Shown piece by piece: positions 6,805-16,266 of a DNA stretch of 26,896 nt. Under the pieces are notes generated by a model. The model saw only the letters and a program-made list of their open reading frames with translations. It searched no databases and was not told the origin of the DNA. The stretch comes from a virus, in the IMG/VR virus record IMGVR_UViG_3300010368_000084, positions 1-26,896 of that record, one strand, 5' to 3'. Each line of letters starts with the position of its first letter. Position 1 is the first letter of the stretch. The translations under genes and the position numbers were made by a program.

Positions 6805-7215
6805 ATGGCATTCAATATTAGAAAAATAAACCCTTTAGATTTACAACCTAGGAAAGCGGTGGGAGTGTCCCTTCCCTTCTCTGGTAACGCTGTATTCAAC
6901 TCAACATATCAAACAAAGGACGCTATTAAGACTAATATTATAAATTACTTTCTAACAGGAATAGGAGAAAGATACCTAAATCCAACCTTTGGAACTCCGT
7001 TAAGAAATCAGGTTTTCGAAAATATTACTCAAGATAGATTAGAAGAAATAAAAAATATTATCCGGCAAGGACTATCACTTTACTTTCCTAGAGTTCTTCC
7101 AACAACTATGCGAGTAGAAGCACAACCAGATATAAATATAATATCCTTTTATATGACCTACTCTATTTCAGAAACAAACATTGATGATGAATTACTGATA
7201 AACTTTGAACAATAA
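6805..7215 (+). CDS. 25: Baseplate wedge subunit gp25-like
   Basis: The 136-residue protein is the size of T4 gp25 (132 residues). It carries the family core TGIGERYLNPTFGTPLRNQV at residues 51-70, with the conserved GER and P-x-FG. An upstream helix (TKDAIKTNIINYFL) and a C-terminal beta segment ending DDELLINFEQ complete the gp25/lysozyme-like wedge fold. In T4, gp25 sits in the inner baseplate next to gp6 and the sheath and helps trigger contraction. Here its stop overlaps the gp6 start by one base (TAATG), preserving the classic 25-6 adjacency. Confidence 0.92.
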   Translation: MAFNIRKINPLDLQPRKAVGVSLPFSGNAVFNSTYQTKDAIKTNIINYFLTGIGERYLNPTFGTPLRNQVFENITQDRLEEIKNIIRQGLSLYFPRVLPTTMRVEAQPDINIISFYMTYSISETNIDDELLINFEQ

Positions 7216-9038
7216 TGGCTCAAGATAGAAATATAAAATACGTAGATAGGGAATTTGGCGACTTCAGACAACAGTTAATAGAATATACTAAAAACTACTT
7301 CCCTGATACCTACAATGATTTTTCTCCAACATCTCCTGGAATGATGTTTATGGAGATGGCAGCATACGTGGGGGACGTATTATCTTTCTACCAAGATATA
7401 CAACTACAAGAGACATTCTTACAATATGCTAAAGAACCAGCTAACCTATATACTTTAGCTTATATGATGGGGTACAAGCCAAAAGTAACAACAGTTGCAG
7501 AGGTAGTATTAGAAGTAACACAAAGAGTAGGTGCAGACCCAATCACATCAACTCCGAATTGGAACCAGGCATTAACAGTATCACGAAATACAGTAATTAG
7601 ATCAGACTCAGCAGGAAGTATCCCATTCTTAATAGACAGGGAAATAGATTTTTCATTCTCAAGTTCATACGAACCTACAGAGATCTCTATCTATTCTCTA
7701 GATGGAAATACAGGAGTCCCTACAGAGTTTTTACTCAAAAAGAGAGTTAAAGCAGTATCTAGCCAGATAAAAACACTCACCACCACTTTTACAGATAGTG
7801 AAAAATACGCAACAATAACAGTAGACGATGCTAGCATTGTCGGAGTACTAGATATAGTTGATGAAGATACAAACAACTGGTACGAAGTGCCATTTTTAGG
7901 GCAAGAAACAGTTTTTATAGATACTTCAAACACATCTACAGATGATGCATTAGTTCCGTTTATAACCAACCTTCAAAAAGTTCCTAGGAGATTTGTAACT
8001 AGATTTAACTCACAAGGTCAATTACTAATACAGTTTGGAGCAGGAGTAGTAGGAACAGATGATACAACATTTACACCAGATCCAACTAATGTAGGTATGG
8101 GAACAAATCAAGGAGTAGGTACTTTAAACATAGCTTATGATCCTTCTAATTATCTATACACTCAAACATACGGACTAGCACCATCAAATACAACATTAAC
8201 AATCAGATACCTAGTAGGCGGAGGAGTTAAAGCTAACGTACCAGCAAACACACTAACACAGTATACAGCAGCTTCTACTGCAGTCGATACTACATACCAA
8301 GGAACATTAGCTTTCAATAATACTGTAGCAGCAACCGGAGGTAAGGATGGAGATACAGTAGAAGAACTAAGACAAAACTCCTTAAGGTCCTTTGCAGAAC
8401 AAGGAAGAGCAGTAACCTTACAGGATTATACAGTAAGAGCGATGTCACTTCCTTCTAAATATGGCTCAGTAGGTAAAGTATATGTAACTCAAGATGGATT
8501 AGGGAGTACAGGGAATGTTACAGATAGCATAATAGATAATAATCCTTTAGCATTATCTATGTACGTACTTGCTTATGATAACAATAGGAGATTAACCACT
8601 GCTAGCAGTAACTTGAAACAAAACTTAAAAACATATCTCTCCCAATACATGATATTAACTGATGCAATAAACATAAAAGATGCATTTATAGTAAATATTG
8701 GAGTTAATTTTGATATCCTAGTAAGGTCTAATTATAACAGCAGGGATGTTTTACTATCATGTACCAATACGTTGGTAGACTATTTTAACATAACAAAATG
8801 GAATATAAACCAACCTATAGATTTATCTTCAATATATGGAGTATTAGACAGAGTGGTAGGAGTACAGACAGTTCAAAAAGTGGAGATAATAAATAAACAG
8901 GGGGAAACCTACTCGGAATACGCTTACGATATCAAAGGAGCAACAAGAAATAACATAGTATACCCTTCTTATGATACGATGATATTTGAAGTAAAATTTC
9001 CTAACCAGGATATAAAAGGAAGAACAACAACACTATAA
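7215..9038 (+). CDS. 6: Baseplate wedge subunit gp6-like (baseplate J family)
   Basis: The 607-residue protein (T4 gp6 has 660) has the full N-terminal signature of the family at residues 8-90. This includes DFRQQLIEYTKNYFPDTYND, SPGMMFMEMAAYVGDVLSFY and LAYMMGYKP. A J-like core with GKDGDTVEELRQNSLRSFAE followed by a TLQDYTVRAMSLP segment lies near residues 375-415. It forms the dimeric cross-brace of the wedge that surrounds the hub and passes the contraction signal. It is coupled to gp25 (one-base overlap) and is followed after one base by the DNRLRE-like gene. Confidence 0.93.
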   Translation: MAQDRNIKYVDREFGDFRQQLIEYTKNYFPDTYNDFSPTSPGMMFMEMAAYVGDVLSFYQDIQLQETFLQYAKEPANLYTLAYMMGYKPKVTTVAEVVLEVTQRVGADPITSTPNWNQALTVSRNTVIRSDSAGSIPFLIDREIDFSFSSSYEPTEISIYSLDGNTGVPTEFLLKKRVKAVSSQIKTLTTTFTDSEKYATITVDDASIVGVLDIVDEDTNNWYEVPFLGQETVFIDTSNTSTDDALVPFITNLQKVPRRFVTRFNSQGQLLIQFGAGVVGTDDTTFTPDPTNVGMGTNQGVGTLNIAYDPSNYLYTQTYGLAPSNTTLTIRYLVGGGVKANVPANTLTQYTAASTAVDTTYQGTLAFNNTVAATGGKDGDTVEELRQNSLRSFAEQGRAVTLQDYTVRAMSLPSKYGSVGKVYVTQDGLGSTGNVTDSIIDNNPLALSMYVLAYDNNRRLTTASSNLKQNLKTYLSQYMILTDAINIKDAFIVNIGVNFDILVRSNYNSRDVLLSCTNTLVDYFNITKWNINQPIDLSSIYGVLDRVVGVQTVQKVEIINKQGETYSEYAYDIKGATRNNIVYPSYDTMIFEVKFPNQDIKGRTTTL

Positions 9039-9039
9039 T

Positions 9040-10158
9040 ATGGCAATCTACAGAATATTTCCAGAGAAAGATACATTTATATCCACAGAACAACCTACAG
9101 GAAATGCGGGTAAAGATGAGATTATAGAAATAGGAGGTTATCCAAACTCAACAGGTGTAGGACAAACTAATCGTATTTTAATGAAGTTTGCTAATAGTGA
9201 GATAGTAGATATAATCGACAATAAGATTGGAGATACAAATTTTAGTTCAAGTTTACATTTATATTTAGCAGATGCAAGTCAGATACCGTCACAATACTCA
9301 ATAAGCGCTTATCCGATCTATGTAAATAGTGGGGAGTGGGATAATGGAACAGGCAAGTTTGGAGATAATCCAATTAATAAAACAGGAGTAAGTTGGGAAT
9401 ATACAAAAGCTTATGAAACTCAAGCATGGTTAACATCAGGTTACCCAACTAATGTAACCAGCTCATTCGCTACAGGTTCAGAAGGAGGAGGAAACTGGTA
9501 TACAGCTTCTAACGGAGAGTCAATGGAATTCTCTCAAATACATACACTATCCTCTACAAACGACGTTGATATAAATGTTACTGCTGCAGTTAAACAGATG
9601 TACGATAACACTCTAGTAAATAAGGGATTTATTGTTAAGATACAGGATAGTTTAGAGTTTAACGAAAGCGGGTCAATTAGGTTAAAATACTTCGGAAAAG
9701 ATACAAATACAATATACCCACCATATTTAGAGTTTGGATGGGATGATACAACTTACGATCAAGGAGAGTTACAACTACTCACAACAGATATTACAATAAT
9801 AGATATAAAAAATAATAAAGGCACCTACCCGGATATCGGTAAACAGAGATTTAGAATAACAGCTAAACCAAAATACCCGACAAGAACTTTTACAACATCT
9901 TCAGTATACTTAACTAATTACGTACTACCATCAGCATCATATTGGGGACTTAGGGATGAAAATACAGAAGAGATGGTAGTTGATTTTAATACAGATTTTA
10001 CAAAGATAAGCTGTGATCCAAATGGGGCATTTTTTGATGTCTATATGGATGGGTTGCAACCTGAAAGATATTACCGTATATTAATTAAAACAGACTTAGA
10101 CGGAAGTACTGTAGTTCGGGATAATCAAAACGTATTTAAAGTAGTTAGAAATGGCTAA
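9040..10158 (+). CDS. DNRLRE-like (carbohydrate-binding-type) virion protein
   Basis: The 372-residue protein opens with DTFISTEQPTGNAGKDEIIE (residues 11-30) and RILMKFANSEI. This matches the DNRLRE/CBM96 layout, in which a D-x-[FY]-I start and a later R-x-L-[MIL]-[KR]-F strand build a beta-sandwich. The middle contains the WYTASNGESMEF and VDINVTAAVKQMYDN segments expected for the second half of that domain. Residues about 250-372 look like one or two Ig/FNIII-type domains ending in RYYRILIKTDLDG. A role at the baseplate or short fibre in touching surface glycans is plausible. It follows gp6 by one base and overlaps the next gene by 8 bp. Confidence 0.65.
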   Translation: MAIYRIFPEKDTFISTEQPTGNAGKDEIIEIGGYPNSTGVGQTNRILMKFANSEIVDIIDNKIGDTNFSSSLHLYLADASQIPSQYSISAYPIYVNSGEWDNGTGKFGDNPINKTGVSWEYTKAYETQAWLTSGYPTNVTSSFATGSEGGGNWYTASNGESMEFSQIHTLSSTNDVDINVTAAVKQMYDNTLVNKGFIVKIQDSLEFNESGSIRLKYFGKDTNTIYPPYLEFGWDDTTYDQGELQLLTTDITIIDIKNNKGTYPDIGKQRFRITAKPKYPTRTFTTSSVYLTNYVLPSASYWGLRDENTEEMVVDFNTDFTKISCDPNGAFFDVYMDGLQPERYYRILIKTDLDGSTVVRDNQNVFKVVRNG

Positions 10159-10483
10159 AGAAAGAATAAGGATAACTAAAGAATCCTACAGAAAAGATCA
10201 AATCGTAAATTTAGTTGATACCGAATTTAAGACTTTCGTAAAACCAGCTCCTCCAGTAGATACAGATACCGTAGAAGAACTTTTTAGGTTATATGATAAA
10301 CTCTTTTATACAATTCCACTCAAGGGAGAAAGTAACTCACACGAGTATTTATTAATTAGTAGTTCTGAGGTAACAGACTTTGAAAAGACAACACAAGATA
10401 TTCAACCGCTATTAAATGAAATATCTCAACTAAAGCAACAAGTCTTAGACTTAAATCAACAGTTATTTGAATTAGATAACTAA
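10151..10483 (+). CDS. Small protein with C-terminal coiled coil (unknown, baseplate block)
   Basis: The 110-residue protein has a basic N-terminus (MAKERIRITKESYRKDQIV), a middle part VEELFRLYDKLFYTIP, and a C-terminal heptad helix (residues 84-110, NEISQLKQQVLDLNQQLFEL) that likely trimerises or bundles. Its start overlaps the previous gene's end by 8 bp (ATGGCTAA), and the next gene follows after 9 bp. A linker or clamp in the baseplate is likely from position; no named family is recognised. Confidence 0.65.
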   Translation: MAKERIRITKESYRKDQIVNLVDTEFKTFVKPAPPVDTDTVEELFRLYDKLFYTIPLKGESNSHEYLLISSSEVTDFEKTTQDIQPLLNEISQLKQQVLDLNQQLFELDN

Positions 10484-10492
10484 CAGTTAAAA

Positions 10493-13400
10493 ATGGCAGA
10501 AATTAAATACAACATAGTACAGACAGATTCAATAGATATGCCAGGGTTCGAGACATTAACTAATGTAGATGCTCAACTTATAAACTCCATTACAATACCA
10601 ACAACATTCAAAGCTAATGATAATTTTATCGAGCTATCTTACTACACATTAGATGGTATAAAATTAACAACAATAGAGAACTATACAAATTATTCAATTC
10701 TATCTGGAGATTCCCTAAATAATACTATAGGCAACTCAGAGGTTACTCTAGATGTTCTTCAAGACTATAGGCAATATGTTTTTAACGATATTGAAGCAAT
10801 AGCCCTATACAACTTCCTAGACTATTCATATTCAACAACAAATACTCCTGAAGACTTCTACATAGAAAGTATATCTGCAGATAGAACTGAACTTAGATTA
10901 GTATCAGTAAATTTACAAAAAGCAGAAGTTTTTAACAAAACTCAAGAACTTCTAAGCAAAATACAACAAGATGTATACTCTCTCAACCTGCAGTTGTACT
11001 TAGGAGAAAATACTTTTTACTCCTCTGTTAACATAGATATAGAAGAATACAGAGATACTTATGCAGTACTGGTAAAACTATATGAACCACTACCAAGTAA
11101 TGTTAATTTAAAAGTAAGGTTAAACATAATTGAGAAAGTAGCAGAGTCTGTATCATATAGGATTACAACAACAATAACACCAGACCTACCAGTAGTACCT
11201 ACATTAGGAAGTCCTAACTTTAACGTAGAGATCGATGTAGAGACTACAGAACCATCAGGATACTACAACTACAATGAGCTATTCAGCTTTCCAACAAATA
11301 ACTCCTACCGGGAATTAAACTCTCTCTTTAACGAAAAAGGAGCAGAACTTAGCATCGACTACACAGACTTCACTAATTTTATAAACTTCTCTTCAGCAGA
11401 AGAGAGAGTTAGAAATTTTAAATATAAATTAGAACTAGTAGAATCTTACCAATATAGTTTAGATGTTATAAACAATAACCTCCCTAACTACATTGGAGTA
11501 GGAGTGTCAGGAAGTAGAGAATATTTTGAAGGACTTATAAACGGTCTGTTAAATAATCTTGACCACTACGAAAGACATCTGTACTACGAAAGTGGATCAA
11601 CTTCTTGGCCTAAGGGAAATACATCAAAACCCTACATCAATGTAGGATCATCAACAGGAGCAGCAATTACATGGTTTGACAATGAAGTACTTGATGCAAG
11701 TAACTATGATCTTCAAAACCAGAATATTCTAATTAATTCAATACCTAGCTACTTAAAAGAAGATTTATCCAACGATGCCTACGTTTTATTTATACACATG
11801 ATAGGTCAACATTTTGATAATCTTTGGATATATACTGATGCTATATCAAAAAAGTATGATGCAGATAATAGACTAAATAGAGGAGTATCTAAAGACTTAG
11901 TTGAAGATTTACTTAAGAATTTCGGAGTAAAGCTACATACAAGCAATAGATCAGCTACAGACCTCTTTAGGTACTTTACAGCAAACAGCTACGAAATAGA
12001 CGATATCGAGCCAAACCTAGAACCTATTATTACAGGCTCTAACCACCCTATCTCACAAAACGATTACCAAAAGGAAATATATAAAAGAATTTACCACAAT
12101 CTTCCTCTATTAATGAAAAGTAAAGGTACTGAACGTGGATTAAGAGCTCTTATAAACTGCTTTGGTATACCCTCCGAGACATTGCAGATAAGAATATACG
12201 GAGGACAGTCTTCTCAAAATACACCCTTCTTTGGAGGAGAACAAGCTTGGACAGGTTCTCTAGATAAAATAAGACTCGATAATACAGGTAGTAGAACAGA
12301 AAATAGTACAATATCTCAGTACACATCTATAAGAACCCTTGATAATTTTTACACACAAGACCTACATTCTATTGAGGTTGGATTTTCCCCAACCCACAAT
12401 GTAGATAACTATATCTTATCACAATCTGCTGTTTTATTTCCAAGCTCTTCATTTAATATCGATAATCATATTGGGGATCCTAGAGAAACTACTACCAATC
12501 TATACTACAGTCTTAGAGACTATGCCAATGAAGTATTTACAGGAGTTGATTCCTACGATCTAAAAGACTTTATCAGACTTATAAAATTTTTCGATAATGT
12601 TATCTTTAGAATGGTACGAGATTTTATTCCTGCTAGAGCGGTAGCAGATACAGGAATTATAATAAAACCCCACTTACTAGAGAGAAGTAAGTATGAATCA
12701 CCAGCTATGTCCTGGACCCAACCAGAATTTTCTGGCTCCATAGATACAGCATTCATTATTGCATCCTCCGGCGGGGTTTATGAATCTTTTTCTCAAGAAA
12801 TCTTATACCCCCAAGCAGTAGCACAAGTAAATACCATAGTACCTAGTGGTTCACTTATAACAAGCTATATAGAAACAGTCACAACACCTTTAGGGCCAGA
12901 AATACACCAGTGGATTGATACAAGAGGTAATGCATCTTATACCAGAGGGCATGAAGAAGCAAGATTTGACGGACAACTCAGCGGAAGTAGTATAGTAATC
13001 ACTGATGGAGAATTAAATAGAGATAATCCATTCAAAAACCTAGACTACTCGGAAGTAATTTATGATGTAAAATTCTTTAAAGAGATACCTGAAGATTCCT
13101 GCATTATCCAAAGTCTTGGAACACTTAGTTCACCCTACATCTTAAACTCTACAGGAAACCCCTATAACCTTGCTAGCTTGTTTCTTTACGGAACATTACA
13201 AGGATTCAACTACTTTGTTGGAGGAGTCCCTATTCTTACAAACCCCGGAGAATATAGCTTCGATTTCAGCTACGGTAACCAATACGGTTTAGAGGTAATA
13301 AGAGCAGAGGGGATAATAAACCCTAGCTGTGTAGCAACAACCTACTGCGCAAAAGTAATATGCAGTATGGTATTCTCAGGGGCACAACCAAACACATACG

Positions 13401-14287
13401 TATACACAGATATCTACTACAATCTACTCTCCTGGTTTGAGAGAAACGATAACACCTTAAGTAGTATCTACATAAACGAATCTCCACTTACTATAGCTGA
13501 AGCAGAGAACTATATATTTACAGGGAACGAAGGGGAGTTAGTAGAGGTTAAATTACAAGATATTATCGATTCAAACTGTAAAGTTATTAAAACTTTTAGG
13601 ATCAGAGAATGTTCTTTACTCTATAATACACCTGCAACCACATATGTTGGAACAATCCCAACACAGCCTGAATCCCGACCATACTATAGAGTTGAAAATT
13701 GTTTTATAGGGACAACCTCAAATACAGAGTATAGAGTAGTTATTAATTACGAAATGCCTAGCGGGGAAATTAATACTTATGGACCAGTAAATATAACTAG
13801 TACAGGAGATGCAGGACAGCTCCTCCTAGAAAATAACCCAGATAACTTATATGAAAGATATAGTGGAAATCCAAACAACCCAAGCTCTTTAAGTTACTTA
13901 TTTACAAATAATAACCTACTTCCCTCAGCTATAAAAAGCGTAGCATTTTCAGCAACAAACTCTGGACTCTGTACAGCAGGTACCCCCAATTTTACTATAC
14001 CAGGACCTTCTGTAAATCAATTAGCACTCCTACGTTCAATGGCTTACAGCCCCGACGGTGGAAATACTGCTTGTAATATACTAAGGGAAATACCTATATA
14101 CTGTTTTGAATCGCAGCTAGGAGCTGTAATACTAAACCAAGGGTACTTAATATATGAAGATGATAATGGTACTACTCTAGCACCTGCAGGATACTATTCT
14201 AACACAGGGCAGGTACAGCCAGGAACTTCAATTTATAGATACTGGAATGGAAGCTGGTGGGCTGAAAGCGGTATAAATGCCTGTTAA
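10493..14287 (+). CDS. Giant baseplate/tail protein with gpI/gp7-like core and Cys-rich C-terminus
   Basis: At 1264 residues this is the largest gene in the window. The recognisable core (about residues 430-570) includes DNLWIYTDAISKKYDADNRL, VSKDLVEDLLKNFGVKL and YKRIYHNLPLLMKSKGTERG, then LRALINCFGIP and IRIYGG. It resembles the tail-protein-I (P2 gpI) / T4 gp7-type wedge component that attaches fibres to the baseplate. The N-terminal part is beta-rich with helical inserts. The last ~400 residues look like Ig-like modules and contain about a dozen cysteines. They end in a GYYSN-type module (APAGYYSNTGQ ... YRYWNGSWWAESG). Likely role: peripheral wedge and fibre anchor. Family level is moderate; virion role is strong. 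Confidence 0.7.
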   Translation: MAEIKYNIVQTDSIDMPGFETLTNVDAQLINSITIPTTFKANDNFIELSYYTLDGIKLTTIENYTNYSILSGDSLNNTIGNSEVTLDVLQDYRQYVFNDIEAIALYNFLDYSYSTTNTPEDFYIESISADRTELRLVSVNLQKAEVFNKTQELLSKIQQDVYSLNLQLYLGENTFYSSVNIDIEEYRDTYAVLVKLYEPLPSNVNLKVRLNIIEKVAESVSYRITTTITPDLPVVPTLGSPNFNVEIDVETTEPSGYYNYNELFSFPTNNSYRELNSLFNEKGAELSIDYTDFTNFINFSSAEERVRNFKYKLELVESYQYSLDVINNNLPNYIGVGVSGSREYFEGLINGLLNNLDHYERHLYYESGSTSWPKGNTSKPYINVGSSTGAAITWFDNEVLDASNYDLQNQNILINSIPSYLKEDLSNDAYVLFIHMIGQHFDNLWIYTDAISKKYDADNRLNRGVSKDLVEDLLKNFGVKLHTSNRSATDLFRYFTANSYEIDDIEPNLEPIITGSNHPISQNDYQKEIYKRIYHNLPLLMKSKGTERGLRALINCFGIPSETLQIRIYGGQSSQNTPFFGGEQAWTGSLDKIRLDNTGSRTENSTISQYTSIRTLDNFYTQDLHSIEVGFSPTHNVDNYILSQSAVLFPSSSFNIDNHIGDPRETTTNLYYSLRDYANEVFTGVDSYDLKDFIRLIKFFDNVIFRMVRDFIPARAVADTGIIIKPHLLERSKYESPAMSWTQPEFSGSIDTAFIIASSGGVYESFSQEILYPQAVAQVNTIVPSGSLITSYIETVTTPLGPEIHQWIDTRGNASYTRGHEEARFDGQLSGSSIVITDGELNRDNPFKNLDYSEVIYDVKFFKEIPEDSCIIQSLGTLSSPYILNSTGNPYNLASLFLYGTLQGFNYFVGGVPILTNPGEYSFDFSYGNQYGLEVIRAEGIINPSCVATTYCAKVICSMVFSGAQPNTYVYTDIYYNLLSWFERNDNTLSSIYINESPLTIAEAENYIFTGNEGELVEVKLQDIIDSNCKVIKTFRIRECSLLYNTPATTYVGTIPTQPESRPYYRVENCFIGTTSNTEYRVVINYEMPSGEINTYGPVNITSTGDAGQLLLENNPDNLYERYSGNPNNPSSLSYLFTNNNLLPSAIKSVAFSATNSGLCTAGTPNFTIPGPSVNQLALLRSMAYSPDGGNTACNILREIPIYCFESQLGAVILNQGYLIYEDDNGTTLAPAGYYSNTGQVQPGTSIYRYWNGSWWAESGINAC

Positions 14288-14306
14288 TGTTAAATAAAGT
14301 AAAATT

Positions 14307-15542
14307 ATGACCGAAGGAGAATTCTTATCACTACATACATTATCTACAGGAGTCAATATAAATACTCCCTTTACTATCAATGTAAATTACGACGGCAACG
14401 CAGTAGGGGTACCGGGTGCATTTCGTACAGATACTCCTATTAACTACTATATACTTGGATTAACCGTCACTAGAAACGCTAAAAGCGTAGATGGTATACC
14501 AGATGTAAACCTATTTGGAATATTAGAGGGAGTAGAAAAAATTAGATTTAGTTTTGATGGATTCGATTATTCTTTAGATATAATTTCAAGACACTTCTAC
14601 CCATACAGTCCCAGTAGATACACCTCTTTCTTCTACTTTAGGACAGTACCATTCCAAATACCTTCAACCGCCTACCCCCTACTGGAAGACCCTGAAAGCC
14701 AGCTAGACACCTATATAGACTTTTCTCCATTTATAAATGACTTACAATTTGTTTTTGCTGACTACAACGCTAGGTTTAATAACGCTCAAGCAATAAGAAG
14801 TTCTGAGATATTAGAAAAATCTGATAGAAAACAAAACACAGCAGCACCATCTAACTTCGAAGCCATATACAACGGAACAGCTGAACCTGCAGAGGTACAA
14901 GATAGCTTATATTCAGATACGGGGTGGTCAAATGCAAGATACAATGGTACAAAAACTTCTGCTGATAACTACGCAGGACTGCTCCCAAGTATAACAGGTA
15001 GAGCTTTTCAAGGAGAGGTATACAGTGCAAACGCCTCATCAGATGTATACTGTAATATACAATCTAGTCAAAGAATATTTGAAGAACTATTTCAAACAGG
15101 ACCTACCGATTTACCTACATTCACTGTTAATAACTTAGGGATATACTTAGAGACATTAATAACCTCAGGAAGTCAGAATATACCATATGTTAGTGGATCT
15201 TTTATTACAGGTTCAATAGAGTCTGGAGATATCTTAGTTATAGATGACGAAAAGATAAGGGTACTATCTGTAGAAACCCTAGCAGACCCTCCCTATATAA
15301 GAGCCACTAGAGGTTATGTAGGGACTATAGACTCTTCTCACATAGCAGGTACAGAGATATATAAAGTAGATAGAACAGATATATTTAGATTTACAGCATC
15401 TACTACAAAATCAGCAACATTAGACAACAGCATAGTTTATGTGAGTGATAATAATACAGCTTTATATACGGATATTTACGGAACAGTATATTCAAGCTCA
15501 CTTTGCCCACAGGTTCTATACTTCACAGGAGTAGAGCCATAA
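14307..15542 (+). CDS. Virion structural protein with RG-x-x-GT beta module (unknown)
   Basis: The 411-residue protein is beta-rich with no enzyme motif. Residues about 300-360 contain SGDILVIDDEKIRVLSVE followed by IRATRGYVGTIDSSHIAGTE. This beta-barrel-like module occurs in many phage baseplate and tail-tip proteins. The first 190 residues form a separate domain with tyrosine- and phenylalanine-rich strands (HFYPYSPSRYTSFFYFRTVP). It follows the giant protein by 19 bp and precedes a 55-bp gap carrying a TATTTATA element. A baseplate or fibre-connector role is inferred from context. Confidence 0.7.
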   Translation: MTEGEFLSLHTLSTGVNINTPFTINVNYDGNAVGVPGAFRTDTPINYYILGLTVTRNAKSVDGIPDVNLFGILEGVEKIRFSFDGFDYSLDIISRHFYPYSPSRYTSFFYFRTVPFQIPSTAYPLLEDPESQLDTYIDFSPFINDLQFVFADYNARFNNAQAIRSSEILEKSDRKQNTAAPSNFEAIYNGTAEPAEVQDSLYSDTGWSNARYNGTKTSADNYAGLLPSITGRAFQGEVYSANASSDVYCNIQSSQRIFEELFQTGPTDLPTFTVNNLGIYLETLITSGSQNIPYVSGSFITGSIESGDILVIDDEKIRVLSVETLADPPYIRATRGYVGTIDSSHIAGTEIYKVDRTDIFRFTASTTKSATLDNSIVYVSDNNTALYTDIYGTVYSSSLCPQVLYFTGVEP

Positions 15543-15569
15543 AATTAAAAGTAAAACATTAAAATAAGA

Positions 15570-15577
15570 TATTTATA
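15570..15577 (+). promoter_or_regulatory. TATTTATA element before gene at 15598
   Basis: GATATTTATACTATATAG lies 20 nt before the ATG in a 55-bp gap. It matches the recurring TATTTATA element exactly. At this distance it would give a leader of roughly 14 nt if it were a -10 box. Confidence 0.4.
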
Positions 15578-15597
15578 CTATATAGAATAAAACAAAC

Positions 15598-16260
15598 ATG
15601 GGATATTTAGATAATTCAATCGTAACAGTCGATGCTATATTGACTAAAAAAGGAAGAGAGCTTTTAGCTAGAGGAGATGGCTCCTTCAGTATTACACAAT
15701 TTGCCTTAGGGGATGATGAAATAGACTATACACTATATAATCCTTTACATCCTTTAGGTTCTGCTTATTACGGGCAGGCTATAGAAAACCTTCCTCTACT
15801 TGAAGCTTTTCCAGACGAAACCCAGATAATGAAATATAAGATTACAACTCTCCCAAGAGGAACAGCTAAGCTTCCTATATTAGATTTAGGATATACAGCA
15901 ATAAGATTAAAGCAAGGAGCATCTTTAGCTATCACTCCACAAACTTTAAATTATTTAGGATCTTCTCAAACTTTCGAAGCAGGAGGATATGTAGCTACTA
16001 TCGCTGACGCTAGAACAATGCAAACATATAACGGAGTAGGAGTAAACACACCAGCAGCAGAACAATTAAATTCAACAACAACCTTAGGTACAAATGTATC
16101 TAAAACAGTTATTGGAACCTCAATTAACCTAGCTGCAACTACAGTTAACACTCTCTTTGGAACCGATAGAACTACTCTTCAAACAACCATTACAGTAATA
16201 GGAAGAGACTCAGGAGCAAGAGTTACCATTCCAATCACAATCGTAAAAGTAAACAACTAA
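15598..16260 (+). CDS. Conserved virion structural protein (unknown function)
   Basis: The 220-residue protein begins MGYLDNSIVTVDAILTKKGR, then ELLARGDGSFSITQFALGDD and EIDYTLYNP. I recognise this N-terminus as typical of a structural protein in large environmental and T4-like phages, where 'tail/virion protein' is the usual label. The C-terminal half is Thr/Val-rich beta structure (TTTLGTNVSKTVIGTSI) resembling an Ig-like tail domain. The gene starts a new segment after a 55-bp gap with a TATTTATA element, and the paralogous pair follows 6 bp downstream. Confidence 0.75.
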   Translation: MGYLDNSIVTVDAILTKKGRELLARGDGSFSITQFALGDDEIDYTLYNPLHPLGSAYYGQAIENLPLLEAFPDETQIMKYKITTLPRGTAKLPILDLGYTAIRLKQGASLAITPQTLNYLGSSQTFEAGGYVATIADARTMQTYNGVGVNTPAAEQLNSTTTLGTNVSKTVIGTSINLAATTVNTLFGTDRTTLQTTITVIGRDSGARVTIPITIVKVNN

Positions 16261-16266
16261 TAAGAT

